A stretch of DNA of 64,000 nucleotides from 66-474 sp040255405 (GTDB lineage Bacteria > Pseudomonadota > Gammaproteobacteria > Xanthomonadales > Rhodanobacteraceae). Within the stretch, counting starts at the first letter, position 1; each line of letters starts with the position of its first letter. Of the stretch, positions 1-7,268 are shown piece by piece. A program made the position numbers and the translations under genes. The notes below the pieces were generated by a model that worked only from the letters and a program-made list of their open reading frames with translations, made no database searches and had not been told where the DNA came from. Location: contig JBDZUX010000006.1 of NCBI GenBank assembly GCA_040255405.1, positions 1 through 64,000 of the forward strand, given 5' to 3'.

Positions 1-2
1 CG

Positions 3-77
3 GCGCATGGCGCCGGCGCCTGGAGCCTGGACGCGTGGCGTGTCCGCCGCGCGCCGGCGAAAGCGGTAGCCGCCTGA
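3..77 (+). CDS. C-terminal end of a probable DoxX family membrane protein (partial)
   Basis: An open frame enters from the left edge and stops with TGA at 75-77. The 24 visible residues end in GAGAWSLDAWRVRR followed by an Ala-rich tail. DoxX family proteins commonly finish with a Gly-x-Gly-x-x-Ser-Leu-Asp motif just after their last membrane helix, and this tail fits that pattern. That is family knowledge applied to a very short fragment, so the assignment is tentative. The rest of the gene lies outside the window. Confidence 0.4.
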   Translation, partial: AHGAGAWSLDAWRVRRAPAKAVAA

Positions 78-378
78 GCCATGTGACGGCTCCACGCACG
101 TTGTAACGCCTGCGGGTCCGCGGCGATGGCTGCGGACCCGCAACTTCCAGGATTCGAGTTTTCAGGCGCCGGTTGGGGAGGCCTTGTTTTTGATCGTTCC
201 GGCGAAAGCCGGACTGCGGAGGCATGGATGCCGAAGCGAACATCGGCACAGCCGACGGCCCGAAGAGCGCGCCGCAGGAGCAGCGCGTAACCCGTGTTGA
301 TCTTCTTCCCATGAAACCAGGATCAAACGGGGCCCCGGTTTGCGCCGGGGTGACGCGTCGGGATTGATCAGCGCTTTC
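78..378. other. Intergenic region with a REP-like hairpin
   Basis: No gene is supported here. Near the end, CCCCGG at 333-338 and CCGGGG at 345-350 form a GC-rich hairpin directly after the catalase stop codon (catalase is on the minus strand). It lacks a T-run, so it may be a REP-type element or a weak transcript end. A second short palindromic stretch lies around 196-215 (CCGGCGAAAGCCGG). Confidence 0.4.
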
Positions 379-1872
379 TCAGGCCTCGCCCATCCCCTCT
401 GCTGGTCCCGTTGCGCTGCCTTCCTTGACCTTCCGCTCGATCCGGCGCCCGACCTCGGCGTCGATATGCTTCCAGTACTCGAACGCGCGTTCCAGCACCG
501 GGCTGCGCACGCCGCCGAGCAGGTTGCCGGCAACTTGGTCGACCAGCGCATCGCGCTCGGCGTCACCGAACACTTCGCGCACCAGTGTGCCGGCCTGACC
601 GAAATCGTCGTCCTCCGCATGCAGGGCGTAGGCGCTGCGGACCATCTCGCCGTCGGCTTCCCAGCCGTCTTCGACTTGTCCCGTCCGGTCGGCCCACGGC
701 CGACCGCCGCTGTTGGGCGCGTGCACCGGCGCGTTGCCGCTGTGGTGATACGCCATCTGACCGTCGAACATGTACGTGTTCACCGGCACCTTCGGCTGGT
801 TGACCGGCAACTGGTGGAAGTTGGTGCCGATCCGGTTGCGCTGCGCGTCGGAGTACGCGAACGCGCGGCCAAGCAGCATCTTGTCCGGCGACAACCCGAT
901 GCCCGGCACGGTGTTGCCCGGCGAGAACGCGGCCTGCTCGATCTGGGCGAAGAAGTTCTCGGGATTGCGGTTGAGCGTCATCCGGCCAACCCGCAGCAAT
1001 GGATAGTCCTTGTGCGGCCACGTCTTGGTCAGGTCGAACGGGTTGAAGCGATAGTCCTTCGCATCCGCGTACGGCATCACCTGCACCGACAGGATCCAGC
1101 TCGGATGCTCGCCGCGCGCAATGGCATCGAACAGGTCGCGACGATGGAAGTCGGCGTCCTTGCCGGCCATTTCGGCGGCCTCGGCATTCGTGAAGAACTC
1201 CATGCCCTGTTGGGTGTGGAAGTGGTACTTCACCCAGAACTTTCCGCCCGCCTTGTTGATCCACAGATAAGTGTGCGAGCCGTAGCCGTTCATGTGCCGC
1301 CAGGTGCGCGGCAGGCCGCGCACACCCATCAGGTAGGTGACCTGGTGGGCGGTTTCCGGATTGCTGGTCCAGAAATCCCACTGCATGTGGTTGTCGCGCA
1401 GGCCCGAATCGGGCAGGCGCTTCTGGCTGCGGATGAAGTGCGGGAATTTCATCGGGTCGCGCACGAAGAACACGGGCGTGTTGTTGCCGACCAGATCGTA
1501 GTTGCCTTCGTCGGTGTAGAACTTCAGCGAGAAGCCGCGCACGTCGCGCCAGGTGTCGGGGCTGCCCTGCTCGCCGGCGACGGTGGAGAAGCGCGCCAGC
1601 ATGTCGGTCTTCGCGCCGGGCTGGAACAACGCCGCCTTGGTGTACTTCGACACTTCCTCAGTGGTCTCGAATGCGCCAAACGCACCGGAGCCCTTGGCGT
1701 GCGGCTGGCGCTCGGGCACCTTCTCGCGGTTGAAGTGCGCCATCTGTTCGAGGAAGTGCACGTCGTGCAACAGGATCGGACCGTTGGGACCGATGGTCAG
1801 CGAATTGCGATCGCTCGGCGCGGGCGCGCCACTGCCGGTGGTGGAGCCGCCTTTGCGGTCTTTGTCTGCCAT
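379..1872 (-). CDS. katA: Monofunctional heme catalase
   Basis: Catalase of 497 residues that dismutates hydrogen peroxide to water and oxygen. The distal heme His lies in PERQPHAKGSGAFG, the conserved Asn region in the stretch around NNTPVFFVRDP, and the proximal heme Tyr in FAYSDAQRNRIG. Length fits the small-subunit (about 500 residue) catalases of clade 3 type. The start at 1872 (MADKDRK) is preferred over an upstream in-frame ATG at 1899 because GGAG lies about nine bases before it. No signal peptide is seen, so it is cytoplasmic. It appears to be transcribed alone. An ankyrin-like partner gene, sometimes next to such catalases, is not present. Confidence 0.95.
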   Translation of the reverse strand: MADKDRKGGSTTGSGAPAPSDRNSLTIGPNGPILLHDVHFLEQMAHFNREKVPERQPHAKGSGAFGAFETTEEVSKYTKAALFQPGAKTDMLARFSTVAGEQGSPDTWRDVRGFSLKFYTDEGNYDLVGNNTPVFFVRDPMKFPHFIRSQKRLPDSGLRDNHMQWDFWTSNPETAHQVTYLMGVRGLPRTWRHMNGYGSHTYLWINKAGGKFWVKYHFHTQQGMEFFTNAEAAEMAGKDADFHRRDLFDAIARGEHPSWILSVQVMPYADAKDYRFNPFDLTKTWPHKDYPLLRVGRMTLNRNPENFFAQIEQAAFSPGNTVPGIGLSPDKMLLGRAFAYSDAQRNRIGTNFHQLPVNQPKVPVNTYMFDGQMAYHHSGNAPVHAPNSGGRPWADRTGQVEDGWEADGEMVRSAYALHAEDDDFGQAGTLVREVFGDAERDALVDQVAGNLLGGVRSPVLERAFEYWKHIDAEVGRRIERKVKEGSATGPAEGMGEA

Positions 1873-2131
1873 GACTTGCTCCGCTGGAATGGATGACAAG
1901 GCATGTTGCAGCCGCCACGGTTAAGGTTTCATGCGCGCCTGCCGAGCGCACGAAAAGATCTCGACAGGGCGGCTCGTCCTCGGCGGTAGCCGGCCGTCCC
2001 AACCCGTCCGCGCTTGACGCAGGCGCCCATCGGTTGGCATCAGCGGCACATGCAAGCGAAGATGGAACGAACCCGGACCGGCCGCGCAGGCTGGATCGGG
2101 CCGACGGTCGCCGTGCGTCGAATCAGGCGCC

Positions 2132-2794
2132 TCACGAGGGCCGCAACACATACAGCAGCACCGCAAAGAAGTGCAGTACGCTGCCGGTCAGCACGAACGC
2201 ATGCCAGAGTGCGTTGTGGTAACGCAGCCGGGTCCACAGATGGAACGGCACCCCCAACGTGTAGGCGATTCCACCTGCAAGCAACAACGTGGTACCGCCG
2301 GGATGCAATCGTGCCGCCAATGGCGTGAACGTGATCATGCCGAGCCAGCCCATGACCAGGTACAGCGCGATCTTCAAGCGGTGACGATCGCGCAATGCCG
2401 AAAATTGCATGGCACTGCCGAATGCTGCCAGCGTCCAGATGGTTCCAAACAGCCACCACCCGCGGGTGCCGCCCAACGCGATGAGCGCGAACGGCGTGTA
2501 GGTACCGGCGATCAGGAAATAGATGGCGATGTGGTCAAGCTTCGACAGCACCCGTGGCGCAATGTGCTCCGGGATCGCGTGATGCAACGTCGAGATCGTG
2601 TACAACAAGACCAGCGCCGCCCCGAACACCGCGCAGGCGGTTACATTCAGGGCGCCGCCGGCAATCGCCGCGAACGCGACCAGCGTGGTCAGCCCGATGA
2701 TGCTGAGGAGGATGCCGAAGCTCTGTACCACGTTGTTGGCAACGACTTCCGCGAGACTCTGGCGGCCAGTGCCTGGCCAGGCGGCGGCGATCAT
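2132..2794 (-). CDS. Hemolysin III family (PAQR-like) membrane protein
   Basis: Integral inner-membrane protein of 220 residues with about seven hydrophobic segments. It has the family's hallmark histidines: STLHHA in the second segment region, KLDHIAIYFLIAGTYTPF in the middle and WHAFVLTGSVLHFFAV at the end. These residues are thought to bind a metal in PAQR-type hydrolases. The name comes from a Bacillus hemolysin, but most bacterial members have no proven toxin role. The start at 2794 has GGAGACG upstream. An in-frame upstream extension to 2866 lacks a good ribosome binding site. Confidence 0.85.
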   Translation of the reverse strand: MIAAAWPGTGRQSLAEVVANNVVQSFGILLSIIGLTTLVAFAAIAGGALNVTACAVFGAALVLLYTISTLHHAIPEHIAPRVLSKLDHIAIYFLIAGTYTPFALIALGGTRGWWLFGTIWTLAAFGSAMQFSALRDRHRLKIALYLVMGWLGMITFTPLAARLHPGGTTLLLAGGIAYTLGVPFHLWTRLRYHNALWHAFVLTGSVLHFFAVLLYVLRPS

Positions 2795-3097
2795 GGGGCG
2801 TCTCCGATCGGATACCAACGCAAATGCAGACCCGGATTCTAACGGGATGAACTGCGCGCGTGCCACGACTCAAGTCATCCGGGAGCCAAGCTCCACCGCA
2901 ACGGGCCTTCCGATTTCGAACGGACAAAATTCGACCCGTCGGCGACACGTAGTCGGCGTGCGCGAATGGTGGCTACAAGGAAGTGCGGACGTTGCAACGA
3001 ATCAAGGCGCTACTGTGCAGGACGCCACTTCCCGCCGCGTCGATGTCCCGCGTGAGCATGCACGACGGTGAACGTCCGATCGGCAACGACGGGGAAG
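2795..3097. other. Intergenic region, no gene recognised
   Basis: This 303-base gap separates the hemolysin III start from the MFS exporter stop, both on the minus strand. It must hold the promoter of the hemolysin III gene. Short frames crossing it have no recognisable protein features. No strong hairpin with a T-run was seen. Confidence 0.4.
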
Positions 3098-4306
3098 TCA
3101 CGCCGTACGTGGCCGCTCGTGCCGGAACAGGTACGCGGCGCCGCCGGCCGCAGCCCACGCCACGACGCCGAACAATCCCAGCGCCCCGGGGAATCCAAGT
3201 GCCAGCGCAGCCTGGAACAGCAGGCTGCCGAGGCCGAATCCGGTGAACAGCGAAAACGCCATCAGTGCGACCGCCTGCCCGCGTGCGCCGCGCAGGTCGG
3301 TCGCGATCGCCGCGAGCAACGGGTGGGTCAGGTCGAAACCGAGCGACAACAGGATGATCGCGACGCGCACGCCGTTCAACGGCAATGGCAACGCCAGCAG
3401 CAACGCGCAGGTGCCGGTCAGCGCCACGCCAACCGGGATGATGCGTGCGCGGCCCCAGTGATCGGCCAGCTTGCCGACGATGGGACCGAACAGCAGGCCC
3501 GGCACCCCGTAGCCCAGCAACACCAGTCCGATGCCTGCCTCGCCCAGTCCGAAACGCCCGTGCAGGTAGACGCCCAGCCAGGTGAACACGCCCGATTGCA
3601 GGACTGCGTTCAGCAGCACGTAGCCATAGGTGTGCCGGGCCCGCGCCTGCGCAAGCAGTCGGGCGTAGCCGCCAAACACGCCCGACCACGTCGGCGCGGC
3701 GAACTGGCGCCGGATCCGCGGCAATGCGTCCGCCGCCAGCGCGGCCACGAAAGCCGCGGCGGACAATGCCGCCACGCCGAGGAACAGGCTGCGCCAACCG
3801 ATCCGCGGTTCCAGCAGCGCGCCGATGGCCGCGCCCGCGGCGGTGCCGCCGGCGATGGACCCGAACAACCAGCCCACCGCGCGACCGCGGCGCTGATACG
3901 GCACCACGTCACCGATCAGGGTCAAGCCAATCGGCACGATCCCGGCCGCGCTGACGCCGGTCACGATGCGCCAGCCGATGAACGTGCCAATGTGATGGCT
4001 GCAGGCCGTCGCGGCCGTGAGGACGCTGAACAACGCCAGCGAAGCCAGGATCACGCGCCGCCGCCCCAGCCGATCGGACAACGGCCCGACCCCCAGGGTC
4101 GCGAATGCCTGCGGGACGACGTAGGCCGGCACCGCCAACGCGACCCACGCCACCGGCGCGGCGAACGCCTCGGCGAGACCGGGGATCAACGGCGCAACCA
4201 TGAAGGTCTGCACGAACACCAGGAAGGCCGCGCTGCAGACCAGCACCAGCATGCGTCGTTCCACCGCCGTCGAAACCGGCGGTGTGGAATCCAGTGGCGT
4301 GGACAT
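3098..4306 (-). CDS. MFS drug/metabolite exporter (12-TM)
   Basis: Major facilitator superfamily transporter of 402 residues with about twelve membrane segments. Motif A is visible as GPLSDRLGRRR after the second helix, and a degenerate second copy GKLADHWGRAR occurs in the C-terminal half. It resembles DHA1-type proton antiporters that export small molecules. The substrate cannot be told from the sequence. Its ATG overlaps the TGA of the CGNR regulator by one base (TGATG), so the two are translationally coupled. The regulator probably controls this exporter. Confidence 0.85.
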   Translation of the reverse strand: MSTPLDSTPPVSTAVERRMLVLVCSAAFLVFVQTFMVAPLIPGLAEAFAAPVAWVALAVPAYVVPQAFATLGVGPLSDRLGRRRVILASLALFSVLTAATACSHHIGTFIGWRIVTGVSAAGIVPIGLTLIGDVVPYQRRGRAVGWLFGSIAGGTAAGAAIGALLEPRIGWRSLFLGVAALSAAAFVAALAADALPRIRRQFAAPTWSGVFGGYARLLAQARARHTYGYVLLNAVLQSGVFTWLGVYLHGRFGLGEAGIGLVLLGYGVPGLLFGPIVGKLADHWGRARIIPVGVALTGTCALLLALPLPLNGVRVAIILLSLGFDLTHPLLAAIATDLRGARGQAVALMAFSLFTGFGLGSLLFQAALALGFPGALGLFGVVAWAAAGGAAYLFRHERPRTA

Positions 4307-4878
4307 CAACCAGCCCGGTGTTGCTTCAGGTAGTGCCGCGCGACGCGCGCGCGGTTGCCGCAGAGCGCCCCCGAGCACCATCGGCGGCGTGGATTGAGGG
4401 CGAGGAACTGGAGGCGGCAACCGGGGTGTGCGCATTCGCGTATGCGCGCGGCATGGCAGCCGGTCAGGAGTTGCACCGCGTCCGCGGCCAGCACCTGCAA
4501 CACGCGGTCGCACTGGGTGCCGGATGGCGGGATGGTCATGCGCGGTCCCCCGGCCGGCCACGTCAATTGCGGAGCCGGGTGCCGCCTGGAGAACGCGCGG
4601 TTGATTGCGCCGATCGTGGCGGGCGTCGGCCGTGCGTGTTCGCGCAGCGCGCGCAGCAGGTCGTCGATGGTCGCCCGCAGTGCGCGCACGGCGCGCAGGT
4701 CCGCCGTCGTCGCCTTGCCTGCCCACGCCAGCCGCGGGCGTTCGGCGCGAAACCACGCGACGAGTGCTTCCGTGGTATCGAGCAGATCGACGATTTCCCC
4801 GCCGCGACACACCCGTGTGTTCACGAGATCGAGTGCGAGTGGCTCGCCCAGGAGTAGGAAATCAGGATGGAAAGTCAT
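4306..4878 (-). CDS. ABATE-domain / CGNR zinc-finger transcriptional regulator
   Basis: Protein of 190 residues with an N-terminal ABATE domain (GEPLALDLVNT at residues about 11-21) and a C-terminal CGNR zinc finger. The finger has cysteines in RECAHPGCRLQFL and in WCSGALCGNRARVARHY. ABATE domains are thought to sense small ligands, and the CGNR finger binds DNA. It is the first gene of a two-gene unit with the MFS exporter and faces a DJ-1/PfpI gene across a 137-base gap containing a 24-bp palindrome. That suggests autoregulation and control of both sides, which is inference. Confidence 0.85.
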   Translation of the reverse strand: MTFHPDFLLLGEPLALDLVNTRVCRGGEIVDLLDTTEALVAWFRAERPRLAWAGKATTADLRAVRALRATIDDLLRALREHARPTPATIGAINRAFSRRHPAPQLTWPAGGPRMTIPPSGTQCDRVLQVLAADAVQLLTGCHAARIRECAHPGCRLQFLALNPRRRWCSGALCGNRARVARHYLKQHRAG

Positions 4879-4915
4879 CGGTCTTGTATGTCGTCGCGCG
4901 CGATGCGTGACACTT

Positions 4916-4939
4916 GACTAATGTGAGTATACATTAGTC
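4916..4939. promoter_or_regulatory. 24-bp palindromic operator candidate
   Basis: GACTAATGT at 4916-4924 and ACATTAGTC at 4931-4939 form a perfect 9-bp inverted repeat with a 6-bp spacer. It lies between the divergent CGNR regulator and the DJ-1/PfpI gene. The minus strand has TATACT within the spacer and right arm, a plausible -10 for the regulator-exporter unit. The AT-rich arms stand out from the GC-rich surroundings. The likely ligand is the CGNR regulator; this is inferred from position. Confidence 0.65.
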
Positions 4940-5015
4940 GGGTTTACCGGGCGCGCGGAGCCCGACGGCACATGCCGTCGATCCGGTATCGCGCACAATG
5001 CAAGCGAGGCAGAAC

Positions 5016-5654
5016 ATGAAGAAGCGTTTGGGCATCTACATCTTCGACGGCGCCGAAGTCGTCGATTTCACCGCGCCGTTCGGCGTGTTCGCGGTTGCGC
5101 AACGCCTGGACCCCGAGCTGGACGTATTCCTGGTCGGCGATACCTTGGTACCCGTCGAAGCCACGGCCGGACTGCGCGTGACGCCGCGCTACGGACTCGA
5201 CAACCACCCCGACATGGACGCGTTCCTGATCCCGGGCGGAATCGGCACCCGTCGCGAAATGCACAACGGGCGCCTGCTCGACTTCGTGCGCGGCCTGCCC
5301 AAAAAGACCTGCCTGGTCAGCGTATGCACCGGTTCGTGGATTTACGGCGCGGCGGGCATCCTGGATGGGCTCAAGGCCACCAGCCGCAAGAACGGTGATC
5401 CGTCCGAAAAGCTGGTGCCGATCGATCGCCTGGCCAAAATCGCGCCGAAGTGTTCGATCGACCGCCATCGCATCGTCGACCAGGGCCGGGTAATCACTGC
5501 AGGCGGCATTTCTTCCGGGCTCGAAACCGGCCTCTACCTGCTGCTCCGGTTCGGCCACGACGATGCATTCGTGGACAGCGTCGCCCGGATCATGGAATAC
5601 GAACAGCAATGGGCGTTGATGAAGCCCGATCGACTGGTCGTCGCACAAGCGTAG
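5016..5654 (+). CDS. DJ-1/PfpI family protein (isocyanide hydratase-like)
   Basis: Class I glutamine amidotransferase-like protein of 212 residues. The nucleophile elbow is VSVCTGSWIYGAAG, with the catalytic-type Cys at about residue 105, and ITAGGISSGLETGLYLL is the typical C-terminal element of GlxA/isocyanide-hydratase-type members. There is no AraC-type DNA-binding domain, so it is an enzyme rather than a regulator. The start at 5016 has GAGG six bases upstream; an upstream in-frame ATG at 4998 lacks one. It is divergent from the CGNR/MFS pair and may act on the same toxic small molecule, which is inference. Confidence 0.8.
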   Translation: MKKRLGIYIFDGAEVVDFTAPFGVFAVAQRLDPELDVFLVGDTLVPVEATAGLRVTPRYGLDNHPDMDAFLIPGGIGTRREMHNGRLLDFVRGLPKKTCLVSVCTGSWIYGAAGILDGLKATSRKNGDPSEKLVPIDRLAKIAPKCSIDRHRIVDQGRVITAGGISSGLETGLYLLLRFGHDDAFVDSVARIMEYEQQWALMKPDRLVVAQA

Positions 5655-5756
5655 CCCCGGATAGCAGCGCTGCACCGCTGTCCGCACAAACGAGGCGATC
5701 ACGCGCTGAATGATCCCGGCCAGGCCGCAACACGCGGCAACCGGGGCCGACGCAAC

Positions 5757-7268
5757 TCACGCAACCTGCCGGGACGCCGATGGCGGTGCCGCCAGCCGCA
5801 CGCGCAACGTGCACAGCCCGGCCACGATGAGGCTCGCGCCGCCCACCACCAGCGCCCACACGGGTTGCCCGTGGAAGAACCGTTTCAGCAGTTCGCCCAG
5901 CACGCTGGCGGCGATCAGTTGCGGGATCACGATGAAAAAATTGAAGATGCCCATGTACACGCCCATTTTGGCGGCCGGCAGGTTGTCGGACAGCATCGCG
6001 TAGGGCAGCGACAGGATCGACGCCCACGCGAAGCCCACGCCCACCATCGGCAACAGCAGCCAGCGCGGATCGCGGATGAACAGGAAGCCGCACAGACCGA
6101 CGCCGCCCAGCCACAGGTTCACGAGATGGCTGGCGCGCAGGCCCCAGCGGCGCACCATCCACGGAATCACGAACGCCGCGAGCGCGGCGCAACCGTTGTA
6201 CACCGCAAACAACACGCCTACCCAGTTCGCGGCGGTGTTGAAGAGGGCCGAGTGCGCATCGCTGGCGCCGTATTGCACCTGCGCCACCGACGCGGTGGCG
6301 TAGATCCACATCGAGAACAGCGCGAACCACGAGAACAACTGCACCCACGCGAGCTGGCGCATCGCATCCGGCATGGTGTGCAGGTCGCCCAGCACGTGGC
6401 CCAGCAGGCCACGCCGCTCCGACAACACAGGACGCAGCTTCATCGCAAGTTCGTAACCGACCAACAGCAGGCCGTACACCGCGAGGCCGGCGGCGAGCAG
6501 GTACACCTCTTGCCGCAATTGGAAAACTTCGATCAGCAACGCGACGACAATGCCAGCCAGCAACCACGCGGCGCCGTTGCGCCAGATCCCGCGCAGGTCC
6601 GGCAGCGCACCGGCCTGCCCCGCATCGTCGAAGGCCTGCAACTGTTCCGGCGGATATTCGCGCGTGCTGACCACCGTCCACGTCACCGCCCCGAGCAGCA
6701 CCACGCCGCCCGAATAGAACGCGTACTTCACGGTGTCGGGAATGCCGCCGTCCGGCGCCACGTTGCTGACGCCGAGGTGCGCGAGGATCCACGGCAATGC
6801 CGAGGCAACCACCGCGCCTGCACCGATGAAGAAGCTCTGCAGCAGGTAACCGCGCGGGCGCTGGTGCTCCGGCAACTGGTCGGCGACGAAGGCGCGGAAC
6901 GGTTCCATCGCGACGTTGAAGGTGGCGTCCATCAACCACAGCAGGATCGCCGCCACCCACAGCGTGCCGGCGTTCGGCATCCAGAACAGCGCCACCGTCG
7001 CCAACAGCGCACCGGCCAGGAAATACGGGCGTCGGCGCCCCAGCCGCGTCCACGTCCGATCGGAATAGTGGCCGATGATCGGTTGCACGACCAGGCCGGT
7101 CAGCGGCGCGGCCACCCACAGCACCGGAATCTGTTCCAGCGACGCACCGAGTGTCTGGAAGATCCGACTGACGTCGGCGTTCTGCAACGCAAAGCCGAAC
7201 TGGATGCCAAGGAATCCGAAGCACATGTTCCAGATCTGCCGGAACGACAGTTCGGGTTTGCGATTCAT
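5757..7268 (-). CDS. MFS sugar:cation symporter (GPH/SLC45-like)
   Basis: Inner-membrane transporter of 503 residues with about twelve helices. It begins NRKPELSFRQIWNMCFGFLGIQFGFALQ, a start typical of the maltose/sucrose-type symporters found in TonB-receptor sugar loci. The stretch SDRTWTRLGRRRPY is the loop 2-3 motif of this group. It should carry di- or oligosaccharides from periplasm to cytoplasm. Its ATG overlaps the stop of the six-hairpin glycosidase (ATGA), so it is the last gene of the saccharide operon. The exact sugar is unproven, but the neighbouring alpha-glucosidase and glucokinase favour a gluco-oligosaccharide. Confidence 0.85.
   Translation of the reverse strand: MNRKPELSFRQIWNMCFGFLGIQFGFALQNADVSRIFQTLGASLEQIPVLWVAAPLTGLVVQPIIGHYSDRTWTRLGRRRPYFLAGALLATVALFWMPNAGTLWVAAILLWLMDATFNVAMEPFRAFVADQLPEHQRPRGYLLQSFFIGAGAVVASALPWILAHLGVSNVAPDGGIPDTVKYAFYSGGVVLLGAVTWTVVSTREYPPEQLQAFDDAGQAGALPDLRGIWRNGAAWLLAGIVVALLIEVFQLRQEVYLLAAGLAVYGLLLVGYELAMKLRPVLSERRGLLGHVLGDLHTMPDAMRQLAWVQLFSWFALFSMWIYATASVAQVQYGASDAHSALFNTAANWVGVLFAVYNGCAALAAFVIPWMVRRWGLRASHLVNLWLGGVGLCGFLFIRDPRWLLLPMVGVGFAWASILSLPYAMLSDNLPAAKMGVYMGIFNFFIVIPQLIAASVLGELLKRFFHGQPVWALVVGGASLIVAGLCTLRVRLAAPPSASRQVA

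Noticed and set aside
340..1896. Long open frame opposite the catalase
   Set aside because: It is the antisense shadow of a clear catalase gene and its translation is Arg/Val/His-rich without domains. Similar long shadows over uvrB, nadE and the GH genes were dropped for the same reason.
2795..3097. Possible small genes between the hemolysin III and MFS genes
   Set aside because: Short frames exist but none has a ribosome binding site with a plausible protein composition.
4307..4810. N-terminal extension of the MFS exporter across the CGNR gene
   Set aside because: The extension is a different frame of the CGNR gene. The real exporter start is the ATG overlapping the CGNR stop.
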